Positions 6,698 through 10,411 of a stretch of 10,411 nucleotides of DNA are shown here, one piece after another (position 1 is the stretch's first letter; every line of letters begins with the position of its first letter). The notes below the pieces were generated by a model. That model made no database searches. It worked only from the letters and a program-made list of their open reading frames with translations, and was not told the origin of the DNA. The translations under genes were made by a program, and so were the position numbers. Origin of the DNA: an uncultured Alistipes sp. (lineage in GTDB: Bacteria; Bacteroidota; Bacteroidia; Bacteroidales; Rikenellaceae); NCBI GenBank assembly GCA_947173915.1, contig CAMWGZ010000028.1:1-10411 (forward strand). Direction: 5' to 3'.

Positions 6698-7476
6698 GAG
6701 CGTGCGGTGCGGTCGGTTGCGTTGTCTTCCGATGTGCCGGCGAAGGCCTCGCCGGCCTCCCCTCCGTTTTCGTTGGCCGAGGCGGCGATGACCGTCGCGA
6801 CGACGGCCGCCGTCTCCGTGCGGAGGCGCTGCGTGCCGAGCGACACCTCCCTGAAGCCGTGCCGGAGCGCCAGGGCCACCTCCTCGGGCGAGAAGTCCCC
6901 CTCGGGACCGATGAAGACGGTCGCCCGTCCGCCCGGGCGGAGCAGCCGGCCGAGGTGCGGCTTGCCTTCGGGCGTGAGCGGTTCGCCGCAGTGGGCGATG
7001 AACTTCTGCCCGTCGGCCTCCGCGACGGCCTGCGCGAAGGGGGTCATTTCGTGCAGCTGCGGGCGGTAGGCCTTGAGCGACTGCTTCATGGCTGCCGTGA
7101 TGACCTTGTCGCCCCGGTCGGTCTTGAAGACGCGGCGTTCGCTGCGGGCCGTGTCGAGCGGGACGATCTCCGCGATGCCGATCTCGGTCGCCTTCTCCAG
7201 AAACCATTCGAAGCGGTCGTTGTTCTTGGTCGGTGCCACCGCCATCGTCAGGCGGTAGGGGAGCCGGTCGTACTCGGTGCGGGTCTCCTCCACGCATACT
7301 CGGCAGCGCTTCGGGTTGTCGTCCGTGATCCGGCAGAGGTAGAGGTTGCCCCGTCCGTCGGTAAGGTGGAGCCGGTCGCCGCAGCCCAGGCGCAGCACCC
7401 GCACGCAGTGCTTCGACTCCTCCTCGCCCAGCGTGTGGTCGGGAGGTGTCATATCGGGGGCGTAAAATAGTTGCAT
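6694..7476 (-). CDS. rsmE: 16S rRNA (uracil1498-N3)-methyltransferase RsmE
   Basis: RsmE is a SPOUT-class enzyme that methylates N3 of U1498 in 16S rRNA, using SAM, in the decoding region of the small subunit. The 260-residue product shows an N-terminal PUA-like RNA-binding part (about 1-65, with SKHCVRVLRL at 21-30). It then has the family motifs EKATEIG (94-100), KQSLKAYRPQLH (131-142), IGPEGDFSPEE (189-199) and LGTQRLRTETAA (213-224), the last two forming the SAM-binding knot. I chose the ATG at 7476 because MQLFYAP is the usual start and the extra 27 upstream codons cross the promoter. Residues about 231-260 form a polar, low-complexity tail beyond the normal end of the family. The gene leads an operon with the two CHR genes and diverges from the M3 peptidase gene. 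Confidence 0.95.
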   Translation of the reverse strand: MQLFYAPDMTPPDHTLGEEESKHCVRVLRLGCGDRLHLTDGRGNLYLCRITDDNPKRCRVCVEETRTEYDRLPYRLTMAVAPTKNNDRFEWFLEKATEIGIAEIVPLDTARSERRVFKTDRGDKVITAAMKQSLKAYRPQLHEMTPFAQAVAEADGQKFIAHCGEPLTPEGKPHLGRLLRPGGRATVFIGPEGDFSPEEVALALRHGFREVSLGTQRLRTETAAVVATVIAASANENGGEAGEAFAGTSEDNATDRTARS

Positions 7477-7491
7477 TTCGTATAAATTTTT

Positions 7492-7499
7492 TACCTTTG
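7492..7499 (+). promoter_or_regulatory. -7 promoter box of the first M3 peptidase gene
   Basis: TACCTTTG is an exact match to the Bacteroidetes TAnnTTTG box. A TTG at 7471-7473 lies 18 bases upstream as a possible, slightly close -33 element. Transcription would start near 7506, giving a leader of about 20 bases before the ATG at 7527. The box abuts the oppositely oriented rsmE box. Confidence 0.65.
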
Positions 7500-7507
7500 C
7501 AAAGATA
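7500..7507 (-). promoter_or_regulatory. -7 promoter box of the rsmE operon
   Basis: Read on the minus strand these bases are TATCTTTG, an exact match to TAnnTTTG. The start point would fall near 7493, leaving a leader of about 17 bases before the rsmE ATG at 7476. No convincing TTTG -33 box is seen, so the promoter may be weak or need an activator. Together with the plus-strand box it forms the palindrome TACCTTTGCAAAGATA. Confidence 0.6.
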
Positions 7508-7526
7508 ATCAAATTCCAACGAACGA

Positions 7527-9665
<2,139 letters not shown>

Positions 9666-9678
9666 CCTTTTTTAAATT

Positions 9679-10411
9679 ATGAAGAAAATAGCAGTTATGA
9701 CCTTTTTGACCGCTCTGGTGGCCGGATGCGCCGACGATACGATGCCCGTCGCACAGCTGCCCGAGATCGACATGAGCAACCCGTTGCTCGCAGCGTGGGA
9801 TACGCCCCACCAGACCCCTCCTTTCGACAGCATCGAGCTGGCCGACTACGAACCGGCCTTCGAGACGGCCATCGCCGTGTCGCGCGCCGAGATCGACGCG
9901 ATCGTGAACAACCCGGCCAAGCCCACCTTCAACAACACGATCGTGGCGCTGGAGCGGCAGGGTGCGCTGCTCTCGCGCATCGGCGGGCTCTTCTTCAACC
10001 TGCTTGAAGCCGACGGCACGCCCGAGATGCAGCAGGTGGCCATGAACGTGCAGCCGAAGCTGACCGAGCTGAGCAACGACGTGTCGCTCAACCCGCAGCT
10101 TTTCGAGCGCGTGAAGGCCGTCTATGAGCACCCGGGCCGTCTCTCGAAGACGCAGAAGCAGCTGCTGGAGAAGAGCTACCGCAGCTTCGTGCGCAACGGT
10201 GCCAACCTCTCGGACGAGGACAAGGAGCTTTACCGCCAGTATTCGGCCGAGCTGTCCGACCTGTCGCTCAAGTTCGGGCAGAACGCACTGAATGCCACCA
10301 ATGCCTTCTCGATCAACATCACGGATCCGAAGCGCGTGGCCGATCTTCCCGACTTCGTGCGCGAGGGTATGGCCGCCGAGGCGAAGGCCCGCGGCCAGAA
10401 GGGGTGGACGG
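9679..10411 (+). CDS. Second M3 family metallopeptidase lipoprotein (5' part; cut by window edge)
   Basis: 244 codons are visible from an ATG at 9679, still open at the right edge, so the zinc site is not seen. The protein aligns collinearly with the preceding M3 gene. SNPLLAAWDTP...PPFDSIELADYEPAFETAI corresponds to ENPFFAEWDTP...PPFDRIAPGHYMPAFERAM, and PTFNNTIVALERQGALLSRI to PTFENVIVAFDRSGEMLDRV. It is clearly a diverged tandem paralogue of the same cap domain. The N-terminus MKKIAVMTFLTALVAGC is a lipoprotein signal (lipobox V14-A-G-C17). The residues after the Cys, A-D-D, are acidic and faintly resemble the Bacteroidetes surface-export signal, which the first paralogue (C-R-E-S) does not. 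The 13-base gap, AT-rich with no promoter box, suggests co-transcription. Catalytic activity is presumed from the family only, because that half lies outside the window. Confidence 0.92.
   Translation, partial: MKKIAVMTFLTALVAGCADDTMPVAQLPEIDMSNPLLAAWDTPHQTPPFDSIELADYEPAFETAIAVSRAEIDAIVNNPAKPTFNNTIVALERQGALLSRIGGLFFNLLEADGTPEMQQVAMNVQPKLTELSNDVSLNPQLFERVKAVYEHPGRLSKTQKQLLEKSYRSFVRNGANLSDEDKELYRQYSAELSDLSLKFGQNALNATNAFSINITDPKRVADLPDFVREGMAAEAKARGQKGWT

Overview
The window reads as a stretch of chromosome from a high-GC member of the Bacteroidetes, most like an Alistipes-type gut bacterium. This rests on promoter boxes of the form TAnnTTTG, start codons without Shine-Dalgarno sequences, lipoprotein M3 peptidases and paired short chromate-family transporters. 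The genus is an inference from gene style and GC content, not a database result. Most of the window is gene-dense and GC-rich. The first ~600 bases are clearly AT-rich and hold a gene of different character.

Layout. Bases 1-597 (minus strand) carry the start of a predicted multi-pass membrane protein that runs off the left edge and that I do not recognise. A strong hairpin at 743-798 separates it from serS (seryl-tRNA synthetase, minus, 813-2084). serS diverges from a U32-family gene of the RlhA type (plus, 2337-4172) across an intergenic region with a Bacteroidetes-type promoter for serS and a long GC-rich leader before the U32 gene. Next come a COG1092-like SAM-dependent methyltransferase (plus, 4255-5139), a hairpin terminator, and a 97-residue membrane protein (plus, 5295-5588). 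That last gene converges with a minus-strand operon, rsmE - chr - chr (7476 down to 5598), whose genes overlap by 4 bases at each junction. rsmE diverges from a tandem pair of M3 zinc metallopeptidase lipoproteins (plus, 7527-9665 and 9679 to beyond the right edge). The two divergent promoters have -7 boxes that abut as a near-perfect 16-base palindrome.

How the genes relate. Three genes are probable nucleic-acid (mostly rRNA) modification enzymes (U32/RlhA-like, COG1092-like methyltransferase, RsmE) and a fourth charges tRNA-Ser, so the left two thirds has a translation theme. The two peptidases probably act in peptide breakdown in the periplasm or at the cell surface. The two short CHR proteins probably form one transporter. 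I see no mobile element, CRISPR array, tRNA, rRNA or defence island. Most of the window is ordinary housekeeping DNA. The points most worth following are the AT-rich membrane gene at the left edge, the shared palindromic promoter at 7492-7507, and the methyltransferase that lacks the catalytic cysteine expected of an m5C enzyme.
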